A DNA stretch of 64,000 nt from Antilocapra americana (taxonomy: Eukaryota; Chordata; Mammalia; Artiodactyla; Antilocapridae), in the NCBI GenBank assembly GCA_007570785.1, contig ML664157.1, forward strand, positions 5,541,424 to 5,605,423, given 5' to 3'. The notes under the pieces were generated by a model. It was not told the origin of the DNA, did no database searches, and saw nothing but the letters and a program-made list of their open reading frames with translations. Positions 34,381 through 47,244 of this stretch are shown here, one piece after another (position 1 is the stretch's first letter; every line of letters starts with the position of its first letter). A program made the translations under genes and the position numbers.

Positions 34381-34605
34381 CATCCTTATCAGGCAATGCC
34401 TTAAAAATTATTTTTTTTAAAAGATTTTTTTTGATGTAGACCATTTTTTATCTTTATTGAATTTGTTACAATATCACTTCTGTTTTATGTTTTATTATTA
34501 TTTTTTTGCCACAGGGCATGCAGGATCTTAGCTCCCTAACCAGGGAGCTCACCGCCTGCATTGGAAGGTGAAGCCTTAACTACTGGACCACCAGGGAAGT
34601 CCCTG
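34381..34605 (-). repeat. CHR-type SINE, inverted
   Basis: TTTTTTGCCACAGGGCATGC, AGGATCTTAGCTCCCTAACC, GCATTGGAAGGTGAAGCC and CTGGACCACCAGGGAAGTCC match an inverted cetartiodactyl tRNA-derived SINE. T-rich sequence at 34410-34500 corresponds to its tail. Confidence 0.75.
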
Positions 34606-35238
34606 AAAAATTGTTTTCTAAAGCCAATGACTATACTACTTACATTCTTATCACTCCTTTCTACTGTTCTCTTATCTCAGTTTGAGTCTTTGCCCTAATT
34701 CTATATTTTATTAGAATCTTGCCCTTTCTTCACAGATACCAAATGCCGTATTTTCCAGATCCAGTCTCCGCAATGATAAGAAAAAGTAATAAAGCCATAT
34801 ATGTGTGTGTGTAAATTCATATATACAGACATACATACACATATATACATGGCTGCATTTACAAGTACTTTACAGCATTAAGCATAGATAGGATAAGTGA
34901 AGGAGTTTCTTAGGGGATGGGTGTCTTGGAATTTAAAGATTTATTTTGCATACATCATGATCACAAAAAGTATAGAAGTTCTTCTTTTTATTCACCACTA
35001 TTATTTCAAGTCACTAAACATAGTTGTAAAATATATTAGACACTCTCTTGGAATAAGCTACAGACATGTTAGGACATTATGCAAGAACAAAGATTTATCT
35101 GGAAAGAGTCAATAAAAAAGATTCCAAAGACCACAATCATCACCCAGTTACTCTATTTTTTCACTTCTTCCAACAGATAATTTTATGAACACACTCTGAG
35201 AAGAACCATGGAATGTAGAGGAAAGTCTATGGTTTTAG
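34606..35238. other. Unannotated intergenic sequence
   Basis: AT-rich, with a short TG/TA/CATA-rich run at about 34797-34850. Nothing else recognised. Confidence 0.5.
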
Positions 35239-35567
35239 AGCAGAGTCAGGAAATTTTTCTGCAAAGGGCAAGATAGTATGGTAGTCTCTGTTGGTTATGG
35301 AGTTTCTATCACAAGTACTCAGTTCTGTCACTGCAGTGAAAGCAACCACAGACAATATGTAAATGAATAAGCAGGGCTGTATTTCAATAAAATTTCATTT
35401 ATAACTGCTGAAGTTTGAATTTCATATAATTTTTATAATGATATATCAAAATGCCATTACTCTTTTGATTTTGTTTCCATCATTTAAAAACAAAATCCTA
35501 ACTTACACACTGTACAGAAACATGCAGTGGGCTGGATCGGACCAGTTTGCCTACTTCTGCTTTAGAG
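35239..35567. repeat. Old hAT-type non-autonomous DNA transposon remnant
   Basis: CAGAGTCAGGAAATTTTTCT at the left, GACAATATGTAAATGAATAA and TTTCAATAAAATTTCATTTA inside, and GGATCGGACCAGTTTGCCTA at the right follow the order of a known medium-reiterated repeat with inverted ends. I could not fix its family name. Confidence 0.55.
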
Positions 35568-36729
35568 CTAAGCATTCCCACTGGGTCCTCTGTGGTGAAG
35601 AAGTGATCTGATCTGAATCCGAGCATTCTAAATGGCCAAACATGATTTAAGAGGTTTATCTTCAGCGGTCAAAAGTTACTTTCTGGATGGATCATAGCTG
35701 TTTTGTAATTTGGAATTTCTTCATGCAATATTCTGTGTTAATCTTGCCAGAAAGAGCAGTGACATACTCCAGCATTGTTGAGATTCTGACATATTACTTA
35801 ACAGGATGCCTAACTAGACATAATTTAAAACCACAGTTCACAAGTAAATGCCCCTTTTCTTCTTGGAATTCTGTATTTAGGGAAGAGAGAATTTACTTCT
35901 GACCATTATGAGATGACTTAAATTCCAATGCTCTATAAGAATAAACCATTTTGCATTTGAAAAAGACAAATTCTAAAAGATAAAAGGACAGCCAAGGCCC
36001 ACCCTTAGGGAATGAAAAAGAGTGTGCTATGGGAGGAAAAATGTATGTGATGGATGAAGTCATAGAGGCAGCTTTGGATGAGATAAAGCCCTTTCATATT
36101 AAATTACACTGATATATGTTCAGGGAAGGTTAGCCTAAGCCAAAAATATCAAGAGTAATACTAATCAAATACACAAGAAGAGGTATTTACTTTGCTATTA
36201 TCTCCCAACATCTGAACTCTAGGCAAATACCCTTTAAAGTTTAATTTATCTTATTTTTGTGCTAAATTTAAGTTAGGAAAGCTATGTCTGAAAATTATAG
36301 CAGGGAGACTTTTCCACATCACATAGTTCAAATTTAAGAAATCCTAGCTGCTGCAGTTCTAAGAGTTGAGAGAGCTGAAGTTGAAAGCATTCACATAGAT
36401 GCATTTTTCTTTCCTGTATAAAAATTAAATACAATACTGGAAGGAAAGTAGGATGTTGGCCATTCATAAGCTGGGATAGATTCACTGCAAGTCTTGATGA
36501 GGAAAATAGAACCTGGGTGACTCCTACATATATATCTAAACCAGTTGTTCTTTCTGGTTAACATGAAAACAGGAAGTTTAAATGTCTTTTAATTAGTTTT
36601 ATTTTCCACTCTTTTATAGTTTTAAATCTGTCCCTCGAAGGACTATAACTTAGTAGTCTACTTACTACTCACTGTTTAACTTCTCCACTTAATAAATATA
36701 ATATAGTATGGGAAACTCCTGGCTAATTA
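35568..36729. other. Unannotated intergenic sequence
   Basis: AT-rich; no gene or repeat recognised. Confidence 0.5.
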
Positions 36730-37205
36730 TTTTAATTTTCTTTACTTTATTGTGTTGGTTTTGCCATACAATGACATGAAACCACCATGGGTTTACATAT
36801 GCTCCCCCTCCAGAACTCCCCTCCCTCCTCCCTCCCAATTCCCTCCCCCTGGGACATCTCTGTGCACCAGCCCCAAGCATCAACCCTGGGCTGGCGATTG
36901 GTTTCACATATGATAATTAACATGTTTCAATGCCATTCTCCCATATCATCCCACCCTTGCCCTCTTCCACAGAGTCCACGAGTCTGTTCTATACATCTGC
37001 GTTCCTTTTGCTGTCTCGCATGCAGGGTTCTCATTACCATCTTTCTAAATTCCATATATATGCGTTAGTATATTGTATTGTTGTTTTTCCTTCTGGCTTA
37101 CTTCACTCTGGATAATAGGCTCCAGTTCCATCCACCTGAGTAGAACTGATTCAAATGAATTTTTTTTTTAATGCTGAGTAATATTCCATTGTGTGTACCA
37201 CAGCT
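36730..37205 (-). repeat. Bovine-type L1 3' end, inverted
   Basis: A reverse-complemented L1 3' UTR: TTATTGTGTTGGTTTTGCCA, GAAACCACCATGGGTTTACA, GGGCTGGCGATTGGTTTCAC, TAAATTCCATATATATGCGT, AATATTCCATTGTGTGTACC. 5'-truncated at ACCACAGCTTT. Confidence 0.93.
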
Positions 37206-37209
37206 TTGA

Positions 37210-40200
37210 CCCAGCAATCATTCATTCTTGGAATGAAATGTATTGGTATGTAGGGCACTTACCATAAAAAGAAGAGACCTCTGAAATAATATCAAACATA
37301 CTATCATTTGTATTACAGAAGGGAGAGATAAAAGAGCAGAGAAGTTTTTTGAAGACATAATAGCAGAGAATGTCCCTAATCTGGGAAAGGAAACAGGCAT
37401 CTAATTTCCAGAAGCGTAGAGTCACAAACAGGATCAACCCAAATAGGACCACACCAAGAACATTGTAATTAAAATGGCAAAAATTATAGATAGAGAAGAT
37501 TTTTTGTAAGGGAAAAGCAACAAGTTATATGTAAAAAGTAAAGGAACTCTCTTAAGATAATTAGCTGACTCATCATCACAAACTCCGCAGGTCAGAAGGG
37601 AATAGCATGATATATTTAAAGTGATGAAAGAGGAAAGCCTGCAATTAAGAGTGATCTATCAAGGCTTTCCTTATGATTTGAAGGAGAAATTAAAAGTTAT
37701 ACAGACAACCAAAAGCTAAAAGAGTTCAGTATCATGAATCCAGCTTTATAAGAAATGTTAAATTGACTTTTCTAATTAGAAAAGGCCACAGCTAGAAATA
37801 TAAAACTGATAAAAGGAAACATCTCATCGGTAGAGTCAAATATACAGTAAAGGAAATAAACAAACCACCTATAAAGCTAGTGAAAGGTTAAAGACAAAAG
37901 TAGTAAAATCATCTATATCCACAATAAATAATTAAGGCATAAACAAAATAAAAAGATACAAAATATGATATTAAAAAATATTAAATTCTTGTTGGGAGAA
38001 GTAAAAATGCAGGATTTTAAAATTATGTTTGAACTTAAGGAATAAGGCAACTTGAAATAATCATGTATATGTATAGATTATTGTAAATTAACCTCATGGT
38101 ATCCACAAATCAAAAATCTATAAAATATGTACATTCAAAAAGAGAAAGAATCAAAACATAACATTAAAAGTGGTCATCAAATCACAAGGGAAGAGAGTAA
38201 AAGAAGAAGAAAAGAACAAAAAAGAACTGCAAAACACCCATAAAAAATTAACAAAATGGTGATAAGTACGTACCTATAAATAATTACTTTAAATATAAAT
38301 GAACTACATGCTCCATCAAAAGACAGAGTGTATGAATGAACACACAAAAAAGATTCATTTATGCTGCCTACAAGAGACTCACTTTAGATCTAAAGCCATT
38401 TTATAGACTGAAAGTGAGAAGATGGAAAAAGTTATACCATATAAATATAAATGAAAAGAAAGCTTGGATACACAATATTTATATCAGACAAACTCAAATT
38501 TAAAAGAAGACTGTAACAAGAGACAAATGAAGACATTACATAATGATCAAGAGATCAACCAAGAAGAAGATATTAACAGACATAAAGACAGAAATTTACA
38601 ATAATACAATAACAATAATGGACATAAACACTTCACTTACATCAATGGACAGAGCATCCAGACAGAAAATCGGTAAGGAACCACTGGCCTTAAATGAAAT
38701 ATCAGATCAAATGTCCTTAATATATGAAACATTCCATCCGAAAGCAGCAGAATACACATTCAAGTTCACATGGAAAATTCTCCAGGATAGATTTCAGGTT
38801 AAGTCACAAGTCTCAGTAAATTTAAGAAGATTGAAATCATACCAAGCTTCTTCTTCTGACCACAAGGGTACAAGACTAGAAATCAGTTATAAGAAAAAAC
38901 CTGCAAAACACACAAACACGTGGAGGCTAAACAAAATACTATTAAATAATCATGGATCCCTGAAGAAATCAAAATACATCTGGGGGCAAATGAAAACAGA
39001 AACAAAACAATTCAGAATCTATGAGATGCAGCAAAACCAGTTCTAAGAGGAAAGTTTATAGCAATAGAAGCCTATCTCAGGAAACAATAAAAATCTCAAA
39101 CAACTCTAACACTATACCTAGAGGAACTAGAAAAAGAAAAAACAAATGAAACTGAAAGTTATTAAAATGAAAGAAATACTAAAGAATAGAGAAGAAATAA
39201 ATAAAAGAGGCTATTTTTATCACACAGCAAACAAAAGAAAATGAATGAATGAAACTAAGACCTGGTTTGTTGAAAAGACAAGCAAGATTGATAAAATTTT
39301 AGCCAGATTCACCAAGAAAAAAAAAGAGAGCCCAAAACAATAAAATCAGAAATGAAAAAGAAGTCACAATCAATACCACAGAAAAACAGAGGATCATAAG
39401 ATATTATTATGAACAATTACACATTAATAAAAATGACAACTTAGAAGAAACAGACAAATTCCTAGAAGTGTGCAATATCCCAAGACAGGTCTAGGAAGAA
39501 ATAGAAAATTTAAACATATCAATTACCAGCAATGAAACTGAATTAGTAATATTTTTTAAATCAACCCCCCCCCCAACAAAATAATGTCTAGAACGAGAAG
39601 ACTTCACAGGTAAATTTTGCCAAACTTAGAGAACAGAGTTAATACTTCTCTAACTATTCCCCCAAATTGTAGAGCATAGAAATCTTCTGAACTCATTCTA
39701 TGAGGACAGCATCACCCTTATATCAAAACCAGACAAAGATATCACACACACACACTAACAAAATTACAAGTCAATATCATTGATGAGCATATATGTAAAA
39801 ATCCTCAACAAAATATTAGCACATCAAATTCAATAATAGATTAAAAGGATCATACACCATGATCAAATGGAATTTATCCCAGTGATGCAAAGCTATTTCA
39901 GTATCTGTAATCCTATTGATGTGATATGTCACATTAACAAAATTAAGAGTAAAAACCATATTATCATCACAATAGATGCAGAAAAGACTTTTGACAAAAT
40001 TAAACAGCCATTTATGTTAAAAACTTTCCACAAAATAGGTATAGAGGGAATATACCTCAACATAATAAAGGCTATATATTGATATTGCAAGTCCATAGCT
40101 ATTACTATACTCTCCATACTGAAAGCTTTCCCTCTATGATCATGAACAAGACAAGAAAGTCCAGTTTTGCCACTTTTATTCAACATAGTATTGGAAGTCC

Positions 40201-41465
40201 TAACCACAACAATCAGACAAGAAGAAAAAAAGGGGGAATCCATATTGGAAAGGAAGAAGTAAAACTGCCACTCTTTGCAAATGACATGGTACTATACCAT
40301 AAAAAATCCTAAAGATGCCACCAAAAATGATTATAATTTATTAATGAATTCAGTAAAGTTGTAGAATACAAAGTTAATATACAGAAGTCTGTTGCATTTC
40401 CATACATTAACAATGCTCTATCAGAAAGGTAAATTAAGGAAACAACCCCATTTAGAATCACATCAAAAAGAAATACCTAGGAGTAAATCTAAAGGGGTAA
40501 AAAAACCTATATTTAGAAAACTATAAGACACTGATGAATTAAATTGAAGATGACAGAAACAGATTAAAAGATAAACTGTGCTCATGAATTGGAAGAATTA
40601 ATATTGTTAAAATGACTATTATACTCAAGGCAATCTATAGATTCAATACAATTTAATCAGAACACTAATGGCATTTTCCACAGAACTAGAACAAATAATT
40701 CTGAAATTTGTATGGATACACAAAAGATCCCCCAAAACCAAAGCAATATTGAGATAAAGGAACAAAGTTGGAAGTATCATTCCCTCTGATTTCAAACTAT
40801 ACTACAAAACTACAGTAATCAAAACAGTATTGTACTGGCTCAAAAACAGACACATATGTCAATGGAACAGAATATAGAGCACAGAAATATACCTACACTT
40901 ATATGGGCAATTAATCTATGATGAAGGAGGAAAGAAACACAATGGAGAAAATACAGCTTATTCAATAAATGGTGTTGGGAAACCTGGACAGTTAAATGCA
41001 AAAGAATAAAGGTAGACCACTTTCTCACACCATGCACAAAAGCAAATTCAAAATGGATTCAAGACTTAAATGTAAAACCTCAAATGATAAAACTTCTAGA
41101 AGAAAACATAAGGAGTATGTTCTTTGACATTGGTCTTAATATTTTGGGGGGTATGTCTCCTCAAGAAAGGGAAAAATGCAAAATTAAAGAGACTACATCA
41201 AACTAAAAGCTTTTGCACAGTGAAGGAAATGCAACAAAATTAAAAGGCCACCTATTGAATGGGAGAAGATATCTGATACAATATATTCGAGAAAGAACTC
41301 ATATAACATCAAAAAGCCAAACAACCCAATTAAAATATAAGCAGAGAATGTGGATAGATATTTTTATATCTAAGACATACAGATGGCTAACCAGCACATG
41401 AAAGGATGCTCAGCATTACTATAGGGAAATTCAAATCAAAACCACAGTGAGATATCATTCTGTAC
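37210..41465 (+). repeat. Old L1 LINE body, degenerate
   Basis: A long plus-orientation L1 with recognisable but broken coding parts. A region at about 37480-37960 resembles the ORF1 side. An ORF2 endonuclease-side fragment (38543-39046) has TFHPKAAEYTF and SDHKGTRLEI. A reverse-transcriptase part (39867-40312) has [11 protein letters not shown] and LFANDMVLY, where the canonical active site is FADD. 3' ORF2 sequence runs to 41465. Stops and indels interrupt every part. The sequence then passes into a BovB. Confidence 0.85.
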
Positions 41466-41469
41466 TTAT

Positions 41470-44400
41470 AAAATTCTAGGCTCAGCCACAGACTTCCCAA
41501 CCTGGGGAGCTGACTAAAGGACTGAATATCCCCAAGGAATCTGACTTTGAAGGTCAGCAGGATTTCATCACAGAACTTCCATAGGACTGGGGAAACAGAG
41601 ACTCTTGAGGGGCACAAACAAAACTTTGAGTGCATCAGGACCCAGGAGAAAGGAGCAGTAACGCCACAAGAGATCTAACCAGACTTTTCTATAAGTGTCC
41701 AGGAGTCTCTGCTGGAGGTGTGGGTCGACAATGTCCTGCTGTGGGGTCGGGAGCACTGACTACAACAGTCCTGGGAGGCTCAGCATGCTGGCATAAGTCT
41801 TCTTGAAGGAGGTCACCATTATCACCACTACCCCTACCATAGTTTGGCCTCAGGCCAAATTACAGGGTGGGAACACAGTCCCACCCATCAGCAGAAAACT
41901 GGATTGAAGACTTACTGAGCATGGCCTTGCCCATGAGAACAAGACACAGTTTTCCCCATGGCCAGTCCCTCCCATCAGGAAGCTTCCACAAGCCTCTTAT
42001 CCTCATCCACCAGAGGGCAGACAGAATGAAACCACGAACCACAGAAAACTAACCAAACTGATCACATGGACCACAACCTTGTCTAACTCAATGAAACTAT
42101 GAACCACGCTGGGTAGGGCCACCCAAGATGGACGGGTCATGGTGGAGAGTTCTGGCAAAGTGTGGTACATCAGAGAAGGGAATGGCAAACCACTTCAGCA
42201 CTCCTGCCTTGAGAATCCCATGAATAGTATGAAAAGTAAAAAAGATATGGCACTGAAGATGAGCACCCCGGTAGGTAGATGTCTGATAGGCTACTGGAGA
42301 AGAGTGGAGAGAAATAGCTCCAGAGGGAATGAAGAGGCTGAGCCAAAGAAGAAACAATGCCTAGTTGTGAATGTGTCTGGTGGTGAAAATAAAGTCTGAT
42401 GCTCTAAAGAACAATATTACATAGGAACCTGGAATGTTAGTTCCATGAGTCAAGGTTAATTGGAAATGGTCAAACAGGAGACGGCAAGAGTGAACATCAA
42501 CATTTTAGGAATCAGTGAACTAAAATGGGTAGGGATGGGCGAATTTAATTCAGATGACCATCATATCCACTACTGTAGGCAAGAATCCTTCAAAAGAAAT
42601 AGAGTTGCCCTCATAGTCAACAAGAGAGGCCAAAATGCAGTACTTGGAGGCAACCTCAAAAATGACAGAACAATCTCTATTCATTTCCAAGGCAAACCAT
42701 TCAATATCACAGTAATCCAAGTCTATATCCCAACCACTAAAACCAAAGAAGCTGAAACTGAATGGTTCTATGAAGACCTAAAAGACCTTCTAAAACTAAT
42801 ACCCCCAAAAATGTCCTTTTCATCATATGGGACTAGAATGCAAAAGTAGGAAGTCAAGAGGTACCTGGAGTAACAGACAAATTTGGCCTTGGAGTACAAA
42901 ATGAAGCAGGACAAAGGCCCACAGAGTTTTGCCAAGAGAGCGCGCTAGTCATGGCAAACACAATCTTCAAACAACACAAGAGATGACTCTACACATTGAC
43001 ATCACCAGATGGTGAAATATTGAAATATCTGATATTGAAATCAGATTGATTATGTTTTTGTAGCCAAAGATGGAGAAGCTCTATACAGTCAGCAAAAACA
43101 AGACTGGAAGCAGACTGTGGTTCAGATCATGAACTCCTTATTGCCAAATTTAGACTTAAATTGAAGAACATAGGGAAAACCACCTGGCCATTCAGGTATG
43201 ACTTACATCAAATCCCTTGTGATTATACAGTGGAAGTGACAAATAGATTCAAGGGATTACATCTGATGGATACAGTTCCTGAAGGACTATGGATGAAGGT
43301 TTGTAATCAAGAATCAGCAGTTAGAACCAGACATGGAACAACAGACTGGTTCCAAATTGGGAAAGGAATACATCAAGGCTGTATATTGCCAATCTGCTTA
43401 TTTAACTTATATGCACAGTACATCATGTGAAATGCCAGGCTGGAAACATTGATCCCAAGAAAAAGAAATGCAAAAAAAAAAAAAAAAAGTTGACTGGGGA
43501 GGCTTTACAAATAGCTGAAAAAAGAAGAGAAGTGAAAAGAGAAAAGGAAAGACATACCCATCTGAATGCAGAGTTCCAAAAAACAGCAAGGAGTGATAAG
43601 AAAGCCTTTTTAAGTGAACAATGAAGAGGAATAGAAGAAAATAATAGAAAGGGAAAGACTAGAGATCTCTTCAAGAAAATTAGAGATACTAAGGGAACAT
43701 TTCATGCAAAGAAGGCACAAATCACAGAAATGGTATGGAGCTAACAGAAGCAGACTATATTCAAAAGAGGTGGCAATGATACACAGAAGAACAACTATAC
43801 AAAAACATTCTTAATGACCCGGATAGCCATGATGGTGTGATCCCTCACTTACAGCCAGACATCCTGGATTGGAAAGCCAAGTGGGCCTTAGGAAGCATCA
43901 CTACAAAGCTAGCGGAGGTGATGGAATTCCAGCTGAGCTATTTCAAATCCTAAAAGATGATGCTGTTAAAGTGCTGCCCTCAATATGCCAGCAAATTTGG
44001 AAAACTCAGCAGTGGCTACAGGACTGGAAAAGGTCAGTTTTCATTCCAATCCCAAAGAAAGGCAATGCCAAAGAATATTCAAACTACTACACAACTGTAC
44101 TCATTTCACATGCTAGCAAAGAAATGCACAAAATCCTTCAAGCTAGGCTTCAAAAGTATGTGAACTGAGAACTTCCAGATATACAAGCTGGATACAGAAA
44201 AGACAGAGGAACCAGAGATCAAATTGCCAACATCCATTGGATCACAGGAAAAGCTAAAGAATTCCAGAAAAACGTCTAATTCTGCTTTCTCAACTACACG
44301 AAAGCCTTTGAATGTGTTGATCACAATAAAGAGTGGAAAATTCTTAAAGAAAAGGGAATATCAGACCACCTTACCTGCCTCCTGAGAAACTTGTGTGCAA

Positions 44401-45465
44401 GTCAAGAAGCAGCAGTTAGAACCAGACATGGAACAATGGACTGATTTCAAATTGAGAAAGGAGTACGTCAAGGCTGTATACTGTCACCCTGCTTATCTGA
44501 CTTATAAAGAGTACAACATGTGAAATGTTGGGCTGGATGAAGCTCAAGCTGGAATCAAGATTGCTGAGAGAAATATCAGTAACCTCAGATATGCAGATGA
44601 TACCGTCCTTGTGGCAGAAAGCAAAGAGGAATTAAAGAGCCTCTTGAGGGTGAAACAGGAGAGTGAAAAGCTGGCTTAAAACTCAACATTCAAAAAACAA
44701 AATCATGGCATCCAGTCCCATCACTTCATGGCAAATAGATGGGGAAACAATGGAAACAGTGACAGACTTTATTTCCTTGCACTCCCAAATCACTGTGGAT
44801 GGTGTCTAAGCCATAAAATTAAAAGATGCTTGCTACTTGGAAGCAAAGCTATGACCAACCTAGACAGCATATTAAAAAACAGAGACATTTGCTGACAAAG
44901 GTCTGTATAGTCAAAGGTATGATTTTTCCAGTAGTCATGTATGGATGTGAGAGATGGACATTAAAAAAGGCTGAGCACTCAAAAACTGATGCCTTCAATC
45001 GGTGGTGCTGAAGAGGACTCTTGAGAGTCCCTTGGACAGCAAGGAGAGCAAACCAGTCAATCGAAAAGGAAATCAACCCTGAATATTCACTGGAAGGACT
45101 GATCTTAAAGTTGAAGCTCTAATACTTTGGCCACTTGATCTGAAGAACCAACTCATTGGAAAAGTCTCTGATGCTGGGAAAGATGAAAGACAGAAAGAGA
45201 AGAAGGCTGCAGAGGATGAGATGGTTGGATGGCATCACTGATTCAATGGACATGAACTTAGGCAACTCCAGGAGATGGTGAGGGACAGTGAATCCTGGCA
45301 TGCTTAGTCCATAGGGTCACAAAGAATTGGACATGACTTGGCAACTGGACAAACAACCAAACAAATTGTTTATCAATTCTTAGTATTGATGGGTCACAAA
45401 GAGTAGGACTCTTGCAAAGAGTTGGACACAGCTGAGCGACTGAACTGAGAAAAACTGAGTGTTGA
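41470..45465 (+). mobile_element. BovB (RTE-clade) LINE, near full length, inactive
   Basis: A plus-orientation BovB. The 5' region (41860-42130) contains AGCAGAAAACTGGATTGAAG. The endonuclease part (42430-42850) contains GNVSSMSQ-like and NILGISELKWVGMGEFNSDD residues. The reverse-transcriptase part keeps a YADDT active-site motif at about 44588-44602. The 3' end has GAGTTGGACACAGCTGAGCG and ACTGAACTGA near 45430-45452. Premature stops (for example after SMSQG) and frameshifts break the reading frame. Positions 43300-43445 hold a displaced second copy of the segment found at 44410-44540. The exact 5' boundary is uncertain. Confidence 0.93.
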
Positions 45466-45489
45466 TGGGTATCTCATGGTTATATAGGG

Positions 45490-45900
45490 AAAGCTGGGTA
45501 AAGACTATGAGTTAACATATATGGAATCTATAAAAATAGTATTGATGAACCTATTTGCAAGGAAGGAATGGAGACAGATATAGAGAAAGTACTTGTGAAC
45601 ACTGTAGGGGAAGGAAAGACTGGGATGAATGGAGAAAGTAGCATCAACATATATACACTACCATATGTAGAATAGATAGCTGGTGAGATGTTGCTGTGTA
45701 GCGCAGGGAGCCCAGCTTGGTGTTCTGTCATGATCTAGAGGAGTGGGGTGGGGGGAGGGGAGGGAGGCTCAAGAGGGAGATGATAAAAGTATAACTATGG
45801 TGGATTTGTGTTGTTGTATGGCAGAAACCAACACAACATTGTAAAACAATTTTCCTCCAATTAAAAAATAAAAATAATTATTAAAATAATTTAAAAGTTA
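45490..45900 (+). repeat. L1 3' end (possible continuation of the split old L1)
   Basis: Plus-orientation L1 3' UTR: ACATATATGGAATCTATAAA, CACTACCATATGTAGAATAG, GATGTTGCTGTGTAGCGCAG, GTATGGCAGAAACCAACACA and CAATTAAAAAATAAAAATAA. It directly follows the BovB and may be the far end of the L1 broken by that insertion. Confidence 0.85.
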
Positions 45901-46795
45901 AATAAGGGATGAGAACTCTCTGTAACATCTTTACAACTTTCTGTAAATATAAAATGATCAAAAAATTAAAAACTAAAAACAAAGAATCTGAACTATGTAA
46001 AACAAACAAGCTGAAAATAATAAAAAAAAATCCTTCAACTGGTGAGTGGATAAACTATGGAATATCTGTACAGTGGAAGACTCCTCAATAATACAAAGGA
46101 ATGAACTATTGATACACACAACCACATGGATGAATCTTAAAAGTATTATAGTTAGTAATAGAAGCCAAACTCAAAGTCATATATGATTAATTTTTATGAC
46201 ATTCTGGAAAAGGCAAAAATGTAGTGATGAAGAACAGATTTGTGGTTGCTTGTTGTAAGGGCTGATAGGAAGGACTTGACTTCAATGGGGCAGCATAAAG
46301 AAGTTTTTTGAGTAGTGGAGTCCTACAGCTAGATTGTGGTGGTTGTTACAGAACTCTTTATCTGTTAAAACATAAAACTATATAACATGAAAAGTCAATT
46401 TTACTTTACAAAAAAGTTAAAATGAAATTGTAAATCAAGAAAATTAATAGTATTTGCTGAATATCTTGACACTAATAATTTTATATATTGCAAATAAAGA
46501 GAAATATACTATACATGTCAACTTACATATTGAAAATATATACTTTATCAAAATGGAGTCAAATTAGAATAGAAGGCCTGAATAGTGTAGCAATTTAAAA
46601 AGTACAATTGACTGTAACAATTTGCTCACAAAGAAAACAAACCATGATGGTTTTACCAGGGAAAGGTATTCCAACCGTAAGTAGACTATTAAGAGTGTAG
46701 AAAAAAGAGGAAAATAAATCCACTATTTTGTAGAATGAATGTAACTTTGACATCAAACTCAGTGAGGATTGTATAAGAAAGTTATAGGTCACCAT
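45901..46795 (+). repeat. Second, older L1 3' remnant and flanking AT-rich sequence
   Basis: About 45990-46440 reads as a diverged L1 3' region: CCTTCAACTGGTGAGTGGAT, ATACAAAGGAATGAACTATT, ACACACAACCACATGGATGA, AAGAACAGATTTGTGGTTGC. From 46440 to 46795 nothing definite is seen. Confidence 0.65.
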
Positions 46796-47239
46796 TGTTG
46801 AGTCCTGCCCCCAAGGCCGCAGGTGCAAGGCCTTCCACCAAGGCCATAGAAGCAGTGCCCAGAATCAAGGTCACCTCTGAAACTGATGGAGCCCCTTTTT
46901 AAGTATTGCTAAAAGCCCCCCGATCATCACTAACAAGCTTCCTTACTCCCAATTAGGCAAAGATGCCCACTCCAGTAAACACCTTATTACATCCCAACCA
47001 ATCACCTCAGAACAACCTTCCAACAGAAATTTTCTTTGTCTTGAGGCTATAAAAATTGGCTATTAACTCACAAAAACTGTTGGCTTTCCCTGGTCTCTCA
47101 GGAGGCTGGCCCACTCAGGAGGCTGGCCCACTGAGCTGAGAGTGCCATCTCTGCTCTTTGTTCTTAACAAACTCACTCTGTTCAGAAATGTCCTGTGTCT
47201 GGAGATTCTTTTCCAATCTGCTCTTAGACTGCCTCAACA
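46796..47239 (+). mobile_element. Solo LTR, probably class I endogenous retrovirus
   Basis: A 444-bp element bounded by the perfect inverted repeat TGTTGAG...CTCAACA, the form of a retroviral LTR. TATAAAAA at 47048-47055 gives plus orientation. CCAATCACCTCAGAACAACC upstream of it supplies a CCAAT-type site, as in gammaretrovirus-like LTRs. A perfect 17-bp tandem duplication (CTCAGGAGGCTGGCCCA, 47097-47113 and 47114-47130) lies downstream of the TATA box. No internal viral sequence flanks it. The flanking bases (ACCAT and ATCAT) agree at four of five positions only. Confidence 0.8.
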
Positions 47240-47244
47240 ATCAT

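Noticed and set aside
42460..45076. Treating the BovB reading frames as host genes
   Set aside because: Endonuclease and RT motifs in BovB order, with stops and frameshifts, identify them as LINE remnants.
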